Notes under the pieces: generated by a model
Told to the model about the DNA's origin: nothing
The model's database searches: none
What the model saw: only the letters and a program-made list of their open reading frames with translations
Source: Bugulina stolonifera
Taxonomy: Eukaryota > Bryozoa > Gymnolaemata > Cheilostomatida > Bugulidae
Length of the DNA stretch: 64,000 bases
Assembly (NCBI GenBank): GCA_935421135.1
Contig: OW285191.1
Coordinates: 20,042,700 to 20,106,699, forward strand
Direction of reading: 5' to 3'
Shown: positions 12,570 to 22,758 of the stretch, in pieces
Position numbering within the stretch: position 1 is the first letter of the stretch
Layout: every line of letters starts with the position of its first letter
Translations under genes and position numbers: made by a program

Positions 12570-15379
12570 TCAAGGCTTTAAACTAGTCCTGCCTCTGGAG
12601 CCACTTCTGGGTGGTCTACCAGCATAAGACCTGGAGGCCTGGTTGACAGCCCCTCCTTTGGTGGTCCCCATTTTACCCGCTGGGGAAGGTACTTTGTTCA
12701 CTTTACTGTGAGGCTTAAGTTTCTTTCTCTGTGCTTCTGATAGGTGGATGTGAAAGTTAGGATAGACTGCCGAGATGTCATGAAGTAGTGGTATGTATTT
12801 ATATGATTGTACAGCCACTGCTGACGCTGACGTACCACTATCTTCTAGCTCTTTCTTCATAAGAATATAAGTTCCAGAAGAACTGAGATACTTTGTAGCA
12901 TACTCTCTCCCATGTACCTCTAAGTCCTGTATCAGACCTGTAATAACCAACAATGTCTACCATCACTACCTTCCAAAGTAACAAATGATTTGTTTATTAG
13001 TAAAGTTAAAATACAGCAGGATCGAAACCAATGGTTAACTGGTCAACTGTCACAAAAATCGTCTTGGTGGATATTTTAGTCTAGCATAAGCTCTATTGGA
13101 CTAAGGGACACTACTACTCGTGTCGTCTGTCCTCTTCATAACATAACATGTAATGACAGTGGAGGCTGCTTATGGCGGAGTAACTGAGTTATCAACGGCA
13201 TTTTATCTGCATTAAGCTGAAGGTAGATGCATTTATAACTAGTGGGTACAACTAATGCAACACTGTTTGACGTCAATATAATTCTCAAGGTTTGGTTTCA
13301 CCTTTGTAAAGGCATAAAGTAACACATTCAGATATAGAAGTAAAACATTGTCACTCTAGGTGTCAGCAGGCACACTGCACTGTTTGTTTTATTCTAATAA
13401 TTTGTAAAGGTAATGGTTGACACCAGCTAGGGCCTGTTAGAAATGTCATGCCGTAATATAATACGTGTCCTTATCTAAACATACTTGTACAATGTAGCTG
13501 AAATTGATACAGTCTGCTCAAAACTGCAAGTATAAATAGAGAACAGTTGGTGTACAGCTCTGTGGACCAAATACATTACACAGTAAACGCATTTACATAT
13601 TAGGCCACCTCACATGTTGGGTTAGAAAATGACTGTACAGTATATACTATAATATTATATATCTGTATTCTATGTTTGGCATATTAAATGTATAAAGTCG
13701 ATAAAGAATACCTTGAGGTCCATCTCCTGGGAATTAAAAGTTAAATAGATTATTAGTATACATTTCCTGTCACATTACTTTATATTATACCATATACATA
13801 ATATACAATGTACATTATACTCGTATTATACTGTACCAAACCATATTTTATTATATCATATACAATGTACATGTATAATATATACGATGTATATTATATT
13901 ATACTGTACCATTATCATATTATATCATAATGTTATACTGCACAGCACTAATAATGTATCATAATATATTTTATTGCATATACAATGTACGTTATAAATG
14001 TAGGTATATTAAACATTAGGACAATATAACAGGAGTAGGAGATGGCTCAGTTGGTTAGAGCGGTCACACTGAAGGTACTGGGTCCGAATCCCGCTACTGT
14101 CTACTGTCTAATGAGCTCTGAAGTACTGTCATACTGTACCTGCATGTGTTATTAGTACTACTCTCACCTGTCTCATCTGAGAGGTCAATGAGCATCTCCT
14201 TCTGGCCATCGTGTCCAGTCCTAGACTTGATAGAGGAGAGTAAGTTTACCACTGAGCACATTGGGTTCACTATGAGCGACCTGTTGTCGGCATATTTCAC
14301 TACGATATACATCTTATTACCCTCCGTACGTGTCACTTCCTCTCTCAACGTTTCTCTCACAGTATCTCTACTTGCTGTTAAGGTGTCACCTCTTTTGCTG
14401 GACCGATCTAAAGACCAAACATGTACATGTATATATCTTATTGATATGATAATACATGTTGTGTAATAGCAGGCCTATCTACATGTACATGTATATATAT
14501 CTTATTGATATGGTAATACATGTTGTGTAATAGCAGGCCTATCTACATGTACATGTATATATATCTTATTGATATGGTATATACATGTGTAGTAGCAGGC
14601 CTATCTACATGTATATGTTTTATTGATATGGTATATACATGTGTAATAGCAGGCCTATACACATGTATATAATATCTTATTGATATGGTATATATAATAG
14701 CAGGCCTATAACACATGTACATGTACCATGTAACAGTATATCACACGTGCAGCAGTATATCGCACATGTAGGCCTAACAGTCTATCGCACGTGTAACAGT
14801 CTATCGCATGTGTAACAGTCTATCGCACGTGTAACAGTCTATCGCATGTGTAGCAGTCTATCACATGTGTAACAGTCTATCGCACGTGTAGTGGTATATA
14901 TAACACGTGTAACAGTATATCACAGACTACTGTACATATAATGATTTTTATGCAAGAAATTTGTCTTTTGAGTAGTCAGAGACTTGCTATATAGTAAGGT
15001 GGCCATAATACGAGGGGTGCCTTGTGTGCAGTTGGCTAATAGAGCTAAGAGCATATCTACTGCTCAAACCCCAAATCTTGCAGTTGCAGATGCTTCATGC
15101 TCACTCGGGAAATAGTTCCATAATTATCCTATCACAATTCCGCTACCATTCCATCACTACCGTTCCATCGCTACAGTTCCATCGCTACCGTTCCATCGCT
15201 ACCGTTCCATTGCTACACTGTTCTACCACAGTTCTTCTGCTACAGCTTTATGTTGACTTACCTTGTAATGATGATCTCCTAACCACACTGTTTAGTTGAC
15301 CTAATTCCGGTAAAGAATATCTAGGTCGTCTAGAGATTTCATGCCGTCGGGCTGATGGCGCAGAGTAATGGTCAGCCAT
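12570..15379 (-). CDS. CXorf65/C22orf15-family protein, 4 exons, 246 aa
   Basis: Exons in order on the minus strand: 15379-15262, 14407-14168, 13726-13712 (15-nt microexon), 12937-12570 (TGA). All introns are phase 1 with GT-AG ends. The ATG at 15379 gives MADHYSAPSARR. From M72 the sequence MYIVVKYADNRSLIVNPMCS, then VVNLLSSI and IDLSDETG, follows the ubiquitin-like N-terminus of human CXorf65 and C22orf15. EYATKYLSSSGTYILMKKE and YKYIPLLHDISAVYP match their second half (YASRFL..TYYV; Y..LL....YP). Family members have no established biochemical role. The 71-residue N-terminal extension and the basic, Ser/Gly-rich tail (about 197-246) are absent or shorter in the human proteins. Family match was made from memory, so moderate confidence; the exon structure itself is firm. 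Confidence 0.75.
14035..14110 (+). repeat. tRNA-derived sequence (tRNA-Phe-like pseudogene or SINE head)
   Basis: Within intron 2 of the CXorf65-like gene, tggctcagttggttagagcg matches a tRNA A box and D arm, and ggtccgaatcc matches a B box at normal spacing, with an anticodon-loop-like ctgaagg between. Neither the acceptor stem nor the anticodon stem pairs, so this is not a functional tRNA. It is a pseudogene or the head of a SINE. Confidence 0.65.
14412..14720. repeat. ~66-bp tandem repeat, ~5 copies
   Basis: Units contain tcttattgatatggtaatac and tgtgtaatagcaggcctatc followed by acatgtacatgtatat. They lie in intron 1 of the CXorf65-like gene, immediately beyond the exon 2 acceptor. Confidence 0.85.
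14730..14925. repeat. ~19-bp tandem repeat, ~10 copies
   Basis: The unit gtaacagtctatcgcacgt varies at cgcatg/cacatg and tctatc/tatatc. It follows directly on the 66-bp array. Confidence 0.85.
14943..15062 (+). mobile_element. Partial copy of the SINE family seen as a fold-back at 57821-58346
   Basis: tttatgcaagaaatttgtct plus tttgagtagtcagagacttg, then aaggtggccataatacgagg plus ggtgcc, are recognisably the same as the arm end and loop of the fold-back at 57821-58346 (aagcaagggatttatttta..., aaggtggccataataagagg). The tRNA-like part is missing here. Confidence 0.6.
15130..15235. repeat. 15-bp tandem repeat (ctaccgttccatcg)
   Basis: About seven degenerate copies of gctaccgttccatc/gctacagttccatc, 30 bp downstream of the exon 1 donor of the CXorf65-like gene (within intron 1). 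Confidence 0.75.
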
Positions 15380-16179
15380 TGCTGATGGTTTGAAATGATG
15401 TAGGAATACAAACTACTTAGCTTTACCCAGTGACTAGCATTAGGAAATAGATCACTCAGTCTATATATAGCCTGTTATCTAGTTACTAAAGTAACAGCTT
15501 AAGATTGTTGTAGACTGGAATACAAGGACAACCAGCCTTCTGGTGCCACCTTGTATATATGCATACAAATACGCTATATCTCACTACCAGTAGACCATGA
15601 TGCAGGTAATGTGACACTTATATTAACTAAATGAGTGTAATATTCTAATGTAGATAATGTGTTTACACAGGTAATCTATACAGGGCAGGTATCGTCCATG
15701 AGTGTTAGCACTGCGCTGTCAAGATATTTACTGTTGGTGTCATTGTTCAATTTCTTTTTGTGTTGACTCATTCTCACACTTCTAGTCAATAAAATGTTAT
15801 GGAAAGTAAAAGGGAATATTATTGCTATTATTCTTGTGAGAAATTTCAGTTTATTTTACTTGTTCATAAAAAATAATATATCTTTTATTTCTCTTGATCA
15901 ATTAAGTCAACTAATGTTTTTCAAATCTCTGTTTATAAAGCTAAGAGTAATTGACTTCCTTTGACTGTGTTAGTAGAACAGAGGGAGGGTATTATAATAG
16001 TATTTACCTGCTGTTGGAACCAAGGCTAAATTCTATCAAGCAATTATTGTAGGAAATTAAATGTAATGGGCTATTAATAGCCTGTGAACGGCACTTATAA
16101 CTGATATCTGATATTCTCCTATTTACCTTATATTCTAGTGTTTGACATGTACATGTACTAGTGGCTAGGCTGGCATTAT

Positions 16180-16455
16180 GCTATGTATGGCTATGTTATG
16201 GCTATGTTATGGCTATGTATAACTATATTATGCTATATATGGCTATATTATGCTATATATGGCTATATTATGCTATATATGGCTATATTATGCTATATAT
16301 GGCTATATTATGCTATATATGGCTATATTATGCTATATATGGCTATATTATGCTATATATGGCTATATTATGCTATATATGGCTATATTATGCTATATAT
16401 GGCTATATTATGCTATATATGGCTATATTATGCTATATATGGCTATATTATGGCT
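16180..16455. repeat. 20-bp minisatellite, ~13 copies
   Basis: The unit ggctatattatgctatatat is almost invariant from 16210 to 16450. Because 20 is not a multiple of 3, all forward frames read through it as AIYGYIMLYM-like repeats; these are not proteins. Confidence 0.95.
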
Positions 16456-17239
16456 ATTTGGAGGAATACCTGTGCTAATTGACATGCATAAATTTTCCAA
16501 ATTGATAGTTTAATTTGAACCAAGAAAACTGGAAATAAATGTGCAATAGCCTACAAACCATTGTTTCCATGACTACCAATAGCCTGTAGGTATGTTATAA
16601 CACATTTGTAATATAACTGTAAATGCAGTACAAGTCACTCCATTTACCTGCCAGTTGGAAATCAGCAATCACTTCATTTGTTTACTTGCATTTAGTAAAT
16701 AAACAAAGTTATGTTTGATTAGATAATTGAATGAGCAGTAACTCCTGAGACATTGTTATTAAGGGGTATATATTTCAATATGTCCCTGGGATATTAACAC
16801 ACTCTACCTGGTATACACCTATACAGTAATACTATTGTAATTAGTAATTACAAGTTCATTGACAGTGCTAACAATTCTATGTTGTTAACTAACCATGTTG
16901 ATTTCAAATAACTTTTGTAGTAAATCACTGAAATGTTTATTAGTACACAATGTGCAGCTAGAGAGTGGTTTATAGTTGACTGCATACATAAACACCTCTG
17001 TCTGCAATCATTGCAAGTTATCATCCACATCTTAGCTTAGTGTATGGCCACTACCAGTTACACAATCATGTACTACTGTAGTATTATAATGTAATGGTGC
17101 CAATACCATCCAGGAGTTGCCTACCCACTGCACTAGTACTAATGTACTAGCTGTATATAATGATATCATATAATACGTGACTGTATGCGTACAACAACTA
17201 CATGTATCCATGTGCTATATGGTGACGTAAATGTATTAC

Positions 17240-17475
17240 TTGTATTATGACTTATGTATATGACTACTTGTATAGGTATTACTTGTATTATGACTTATGT
17301 ATATGACTACTTGTATAGGTATTACTTGTATTGTGACTTATGTATATGACCACTTGTATAGGTATTACTTGTATTGTGACTTATGTATATATGGCTACTT
17401 GTATAGGTATTACTTGTATTGTAACTTACATGTATGTATATGGCTACTTGTATAGGTATTACTTGTATTATGATT
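17240..17475. repeat. ~43-bp tandem repeat, ~5 copies
   Basis: The unit holds tatgactacttgtataggta followed by ttacttgtattgtgacttatgta. Confidence 0.85.
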
Positions 17476-17579
17476 GGTATATCCATGCACACATACACAT
17501 GTACATGATAAAGCAGGTAGGCTATTGTATATACAGATAGGCTACCTACCATGTCATAAAATGAACAGTACGTTATGCG

Positions 17580-17695
17580 TGTGTAGGTACACATGTGTAG
17601 TCATGTGTAGGTACACTTGTAAATGTGTGTCTAGGTACACATGTGTATGTGTGTCTAGGTACACTTGTAAATGTGTGTGTAGGTACACAGATTGT
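17580..17695. repeat. GT-rich ~22-bp tandem repeat
   Basis: About five copies of gtgtgtaggtacacatgtgta and variants (tctaggtacacttgtaaatg). Confidence 0.75.
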
Positions 17696-18654
17696 TACAT
17701 AGGACATCATATTTTATTCTCCACTATACTTTGACTATTAAATGGAAAGGATGGACTAATGTATTCTCAGTGCTAATAAAATATAAATTTGAAGTCATAG
17801 TAAATATTTACTATTGAAGTATGATAGTATACTGTGTGTTGGCTTACCTTCTGGTCAAGTGTTGTGTAGGTTAAAGGAATCAATAACTGGTAGTTAGTGT
17901 CGTGTACAACTCAGCTCCAACATGTAACTTCTAGAATAAAATACTTGTAACTATAATATTATAGCCCATGCTTATCTTTGCAAGCCTTAGCGTACCAGGA
18001 AAGGTTTATCAATGGGTAAGCACTCATTGAACAAGTAGTACGTGTGGAATTGTATTTACTTATAACAACTCAGTACACAATGTAAGTACTAAGTACACCA
18101 GGGAAATAGATGACTGGTAACATGTATTACACTCTATGGTGGCTGTCTAACAACCAATCACCTTTATTTATATATGTGCACTAAACTACAACTCAAATCT
18201 AATCTTGTTAACAGTTATTATACAGTTTTGTTTAAACTTTATTTGCATTTCATGATTTACAAAGGAGCCAACAGCCCTAGCAATAATCAATGATTAGTCA
18301 ACATTATATCACCAGCAGCTTAATAAATCACATCACATCATTGTTTGTAATTTGATTGGCAAAAAAAGATTAACAGTACGAAGTGTAATATTATGGAGCC
18401 TAGTTGCTATGGCTACCATAGTATAAACAATTATAGTACTTCCTTCCTTTTGAATTTGATTTAGTCGTCTTGGTTGTATGTAATGTAAACTCCTAGCTGC
18501 CACAGTACCAGTACAAGTACATACATCACCTTAGGAAGGGGGACGGGAAACATACCGATAGGCATTTATATACACATCAGTTCTACAGCTGATAACCAGC
18601 CAGTCACTATGCAATATTAATGCATAACCTAACAGTGCAATAGATTTGGAAGAA

Positions 18655-18930
18655 GCTACATGTATAATACCATACCTGTCAAGTCTCCAGATTTTACATG
18701 TATAATACCATACCTGTCAAGTCTCCAGGTTTTACACGTATAATACCATACCTGTCCAAGTCTCCAGATTTTACATGTATAATACCATACCTGTCAAGTC
18801 TCCAGGTTTTACACGTATAATACCATACCTGTCCAAGTCTCCAGGTTTTACATGTATAATACCATACCTGTCAAGTCTCCAGGTTTTTCAGGGCACTTTT
18901 AAACCTCCAGTTTCCTTCATGATTTGCAAC
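18655..18930. repeat. ~36-38-bp tandem repeat built on a transposon-like end
   Basis: About six copies of cataccttgtcaagtctcca-like units (consensus cctgtcaagtctccaggttt plus tacatgtataat). The last copy runs into cctccagtttccttcatg, which is also found in the element at 26465-26790, suggesting that the array amplified one end of that element. Confidence 0.7.
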
Positions 18931-19893
18931 ATGAAAAATTCTCAACAATATTTTTAATAAAACAATCAGTAGTGTCTTCCCCAATGACACAGCTTTGTCT
19001 ATATTTCTTCACTTTGAAACTACATAATGGAGGTCCCCTGTGTGTATTTCATCTACATGCAGGATAAAGATCCACCTCTGCCCTCTTGGATACAAGAGCA
19101 GCCACATCACGGCGAGGCAGGTGAAAAACAGCAGCACCAGCACTGTCTGTTCCAGCCTTGTAGCAGTACTTTACGCTGAGTTCTAAACAGGCAGTGACTG
19201 AAGAGTGGTGGTGAGAACTTGGTAAGCTCGCACACCACAATAAATAAGACACCTAGCTGTGGTATATAAAAATACCACCAAAATACTCAGAATTGAGGGT
19301 CTGCCATTATGTTATCTTATATTAACATGTGCTTGTAATTTCAATTAGAAAAGTGCGTCAAAAATTATTGCACAGCTCTGTTTTACAATATCAGTCATAG
19401 TTAGTTGCTAGCAAGTTGTCCTCTTTCTTCTCAGGAAGAAGACAACTTCTCATTATAATTAGTAATAATGAGTATGTTGTAATAATATTATACTATGTAC
19501 CGTGGATATGTTACATTATTACATAACCAAATAAGCACAATGTAATGCTTGGCAGCTGCTTCAGAACGTAGTTACCAGTGTGATTTATACAGCAAGTGCT
19601 TGTGATTCATACAGCAAGTGCTTGTGATTCATACAGCAAGTGCTTGTGATATTTGGTTTGTTGGCCGAGTGTTTTCTGGCCACCTTAGACTATCCATTGG
19701 TCTACTTGTATGCAGATACACACACCTATGGTATACATTATAGAGTATTATATGCCAAACCCTTGAGAACACATAAAAAAGTGGTGCTATGACTGTGAAA
19801 TCTTGTGTATATTTGATATAAATGTACAGAAACTATTTAAAACATAAAATTGATGTAACTATATACAGGCAGATGTGAGTGTAATGTGTGTTA

Positions 19894-22100
19894 TCATTTT
19901 CTTATAGTTCTAATCTTCTTTAATTCTTTGTATAGCACTTGTGTTTGAACTAAAACAGAAAACACCAGATTTTAAGGATTAGACATTATCCAGCTACATG
20001 TATATATTGTATGTCTATTACCACACTATCCAACTCTACATGTACATGTATATTGTATGTCTATACTATTAGCACACTATCCAACTGTATATTGTATGTC
20101 TATTACCACACTATCCAACTGTATATTGTATGTCTATTACCACACTATCCAACTCTATATTGGGTGTCTGCCACTAGAGTGGACAAATGCAACGCACAAA
20201 CTCTAACCAATCGGATAATAAGTAAAATGACTATCTGACAGCATTAGGAATAATAATGTATATATATACATTATTGTGGATACAGTGGAATATTATAAAT
20301 TATAGGTACAGTGATGGAATATTCACTAGAAATATATGATAAGCTTTTGGATTTGCTGTAAACAATGGACTAAGACTGCACTAAGATTGCACTCACTACA
20401 CGCACCTATTGGATCATATAACACCCTCTCCAGTTTATCTGATAACCTGGGCCTTAGTTTCACATATTTGTGTCCAGTACCAGCCATACTCTCCAACATC
20501 ACCATAATTACTCTACAAGAATAACAGTCATCTTTATCAGGACACATATATGTATCTGAGAGGAGGGTTTCTGTTTTTTATGTGTAAACTCCAAAATCTA
20601 TGCATGAAATTCAATACAGTTTATATTAGGGACACTCCAAACACCATCATGGAATACAAATAGAATTCTATAGGAATTAGAGATACAAACAGGTCATGTG
20701 ATAGCCTTGAATCTTACTAGACCAGACATCTTTGTGAAGGATGAGAAATTAGACCATCCAACAAGACACTGGGTTGTGGACATAGCAGAGCCTGAATGGC
20801 TATGAATGGCACAAGGGACCATAGTGGTACTGCACTGTTACTGTTGGAGGAGTGGGTAGTGATGGTGGTACTGCTATTATTGGAGAAAAAAGGGCCGCAT
20901 TAGAGTTAAAAAGCAGAGTGTGACAACTCCCAAAATTGAGCATGAAATTAGCAATTCGATATTTTTTCCAAAGTTAGGAAAAATACAACAAAATCAAAAC
21001 TGCCTAGCACTATGCTAGAGAACAAAATAGAACCATGAGACTAGTCTGCTCTCTCCAAGGAATATGCAGCATTACCTACTGAAGCTCTAACTATCTTGGA
21101 TACCAAAAGAGTTGTATCAAGTACTGTAATTGCGACAATGGACCAGACAAGACAAAGCTTTCTATTGTATTATAATACAATCTAAAAATCTAAAATCTGC
21201 TATTAGAATGTCAAAGGGAAAAACCACAAATGAGGAAGTAAATTTACATGAATAGGTCGTAATATGGCAGTTTACGACGTAATATCCGCAATTCTCAAAA
21301 TCCACGATTTTACTCAAAAACTCGCAACTTTTGATTGGCCATGGGCGCATCCGTATTGATAGTCTAGGATTCCTAATCTGGGGTTTGGGTTGTAATCTGA
21401 TTTATAATTGCTATTATCATACGATACATGTATGTTTAATGTTAATGACATGCAATTATGATTCAGTTACATAGAGGCTGTGCACTACAACATCATAATC
21501 ATGTGAAGTATTAATTATAAAGTAGGCTAAATATTATTACATACAATATAATTTCAAAGATTATAAGACATATATTATCATATTTATATTAATATATTAA
21601 ATGAATTATAATAATTTTATTTAGTCAATATTAATATATTCATTGCAAGAGAAAGATCACATAAAATGTGTTAGTATCATAACATAATTATTAGTATCAG
21701 TATGGCCAAATATTAATATTTAGGGCCTATAGTATACATTATACAATACTTTACTAAGCTTATATTTTATTAGATTTCAATGAACATAGTAATAATCATA
21801 AGATTATCATAATCATAATGATAGAAATTCACGATTTAAGAAAAGATGGAAAGTTAAAGCAATCCAATGATTCTTACAATAAAACAATACAATAAAATAA
21901 CATACAATAAAATTCAAATTGAAAACAAAAATTTGAAAATACAAATGATTTAATTAATAATCTTATCTAATGAAAACAAAAATCAAAATGACAATTGAAT
22001 TAAATATATAATAAAATATATTCAATTTATTTATTTTACTAAATAAAATAAGAATCACTAGACAGTCTAATATAACTTACTTTCCACCTGGTCTTCCCAT
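19894..22100 (-). CDS. MRPL33: Mitochondrial ribosomal protein bL33m, 3 exons, 60 aa
   Basis: Exons on the minus strand: 22100-22081 (20 nt), 20512-20406 (107 nt), 19949-19894 (56 nt, TGA). Donors are GTAAGT and GTGCGT, acceptors TTGTAG and TTTTAG; the phases (2, then 1) fit. The product reads MGRPGGKVIMVMLESMAGTG at the start and ends with YDPIVQTQVLYKELKKIRTI then RK. This is the L33 pattern (KxxLVxMxSxAGTG, RL..KL, YDP.V.Q.VLF.E.KKIRS), a structural protein of the large subunit of the mitochondrial ribosome. Length is close to human MRPL33 (65 aa). As in animal and bacterial mitochondrial-type L33, the zinc cysteines are absent. The exon 1 call rests on ATG, phase and donor only. The gene is divergent from TMED10. 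Confidence 0.88.
19985..20165. repeat. ~34-bp tandem repeat, ~5 copies, MRPL33 intron 2
   Basis: The unit is tatattgtatgtctattacc followed by acactatccaactc. It lies between the two 3' coding exons of MRPL33. Confidence 0.85.
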
Positions 22101-22758
22101 TGATTTATAGTTATTTGACTACTACAACCCAAAAATACTAATTTATTTGGCAACACTACTCAAACTTGCACTTTGTTTTGTTTCAACAATGTTTTTATTA
22201 AATGGATAGTCTTTGTACAGAGAAAACTAGAGAGTTCTACTCTCCAACACCCAATCACAAACCGGTAACTCTAGTGTAGAGCATTGATTGGCTGAGAAGG
22301 CTTCGGTTTTGTCTGCACACCACATCAGACTGCACGCATATTATTCTTTAGTCCTTGACCTAACTTCTGATCCCCTGATTTATTTCAATTGTATTGCTAA
22401 GATTATTGCAAAGAATTATTTTATGGAATATTAAAATGAATATTTTAAACAATTACATAGTTATTTTTTAATTACAAAATGATAAAAAGCCGTAGGCTGA
22501 ATGCGAGGATCTCATTCATTCAGATAAAATAAAATGTTGGTTCAAATATGTCAAGACCGCACTTTCAAGCCAGCGTAGCAAATATATTTTTCTGTTATAT
22601 TTTTATATGAATGACGCGTAACATTGACAACAATCTTTGATTGTCGATGAGAAAAATCCCTTTGAACTTACCTTAATAGTATAGATCATTGCTACTGCGC
22701 TCTAACTATTTATTTACAGCTAATTTTTGTGTTTCGGTGGTGTATTTTTCCTGCAGAT
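22101..22758. promoter_or_regulatory. Shared divergent promoter of MRPL33 and TMED10
   Basis: The 658 bp between the two start codons contain a CCAATCA box at 22251 and an inverted one (ATTGG, 22287-22291), in orientations suiting either gene. A donor-like GTAAGT complement near 22665-22672 with an ATG just before it (minus strand) could be an alternative MRPL33 5' exon, but its phase does not fit the next exon. Confidence 0.4.

Larger units (their letters stand above)
15380..19893. other. Intergenic region, CXorf65-like gene to MRPL33
   Basis: No coding exon was recognised. It holds several tandem arrays (16180-16455, 17240-17475, 17585-17695, 18655-18890) and one 68-codon minus-strand frame at 19049-19252 with slightly higher GC that matches nothing I know and may belong to an old transposon. 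The 600 bp above 15379 should contain the promoter of the CXorf65-like gene. Confidence 0.5.

Noticed and set aside
14035..14110. Functional tRNA gene
   Set aside because: A and B boxes are good, but the acceptor and anticodon stems do not pair.
16161..16513. Long open frames (about 100 residues, YYAIYGYIMLYM repeats)
   Set aside because: They are translations of a 20-bp minisatellite, open in all three forward frames; no start context, no splice sites and no family.
19049..19252. 68-codon minus-strand frame of higher GC
   Set aside because: Could be a transposon fragment, but no motif supports a call.
22660..22700. First coding exon of MRPL33 (ATG followed by a GTAAGT donor, minus strand)
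   Set aside because: It ends in phase 0 while the next exon needs phase 2, and joining gives a stop. The 20-nt exon at 22081-22100 fits instead.
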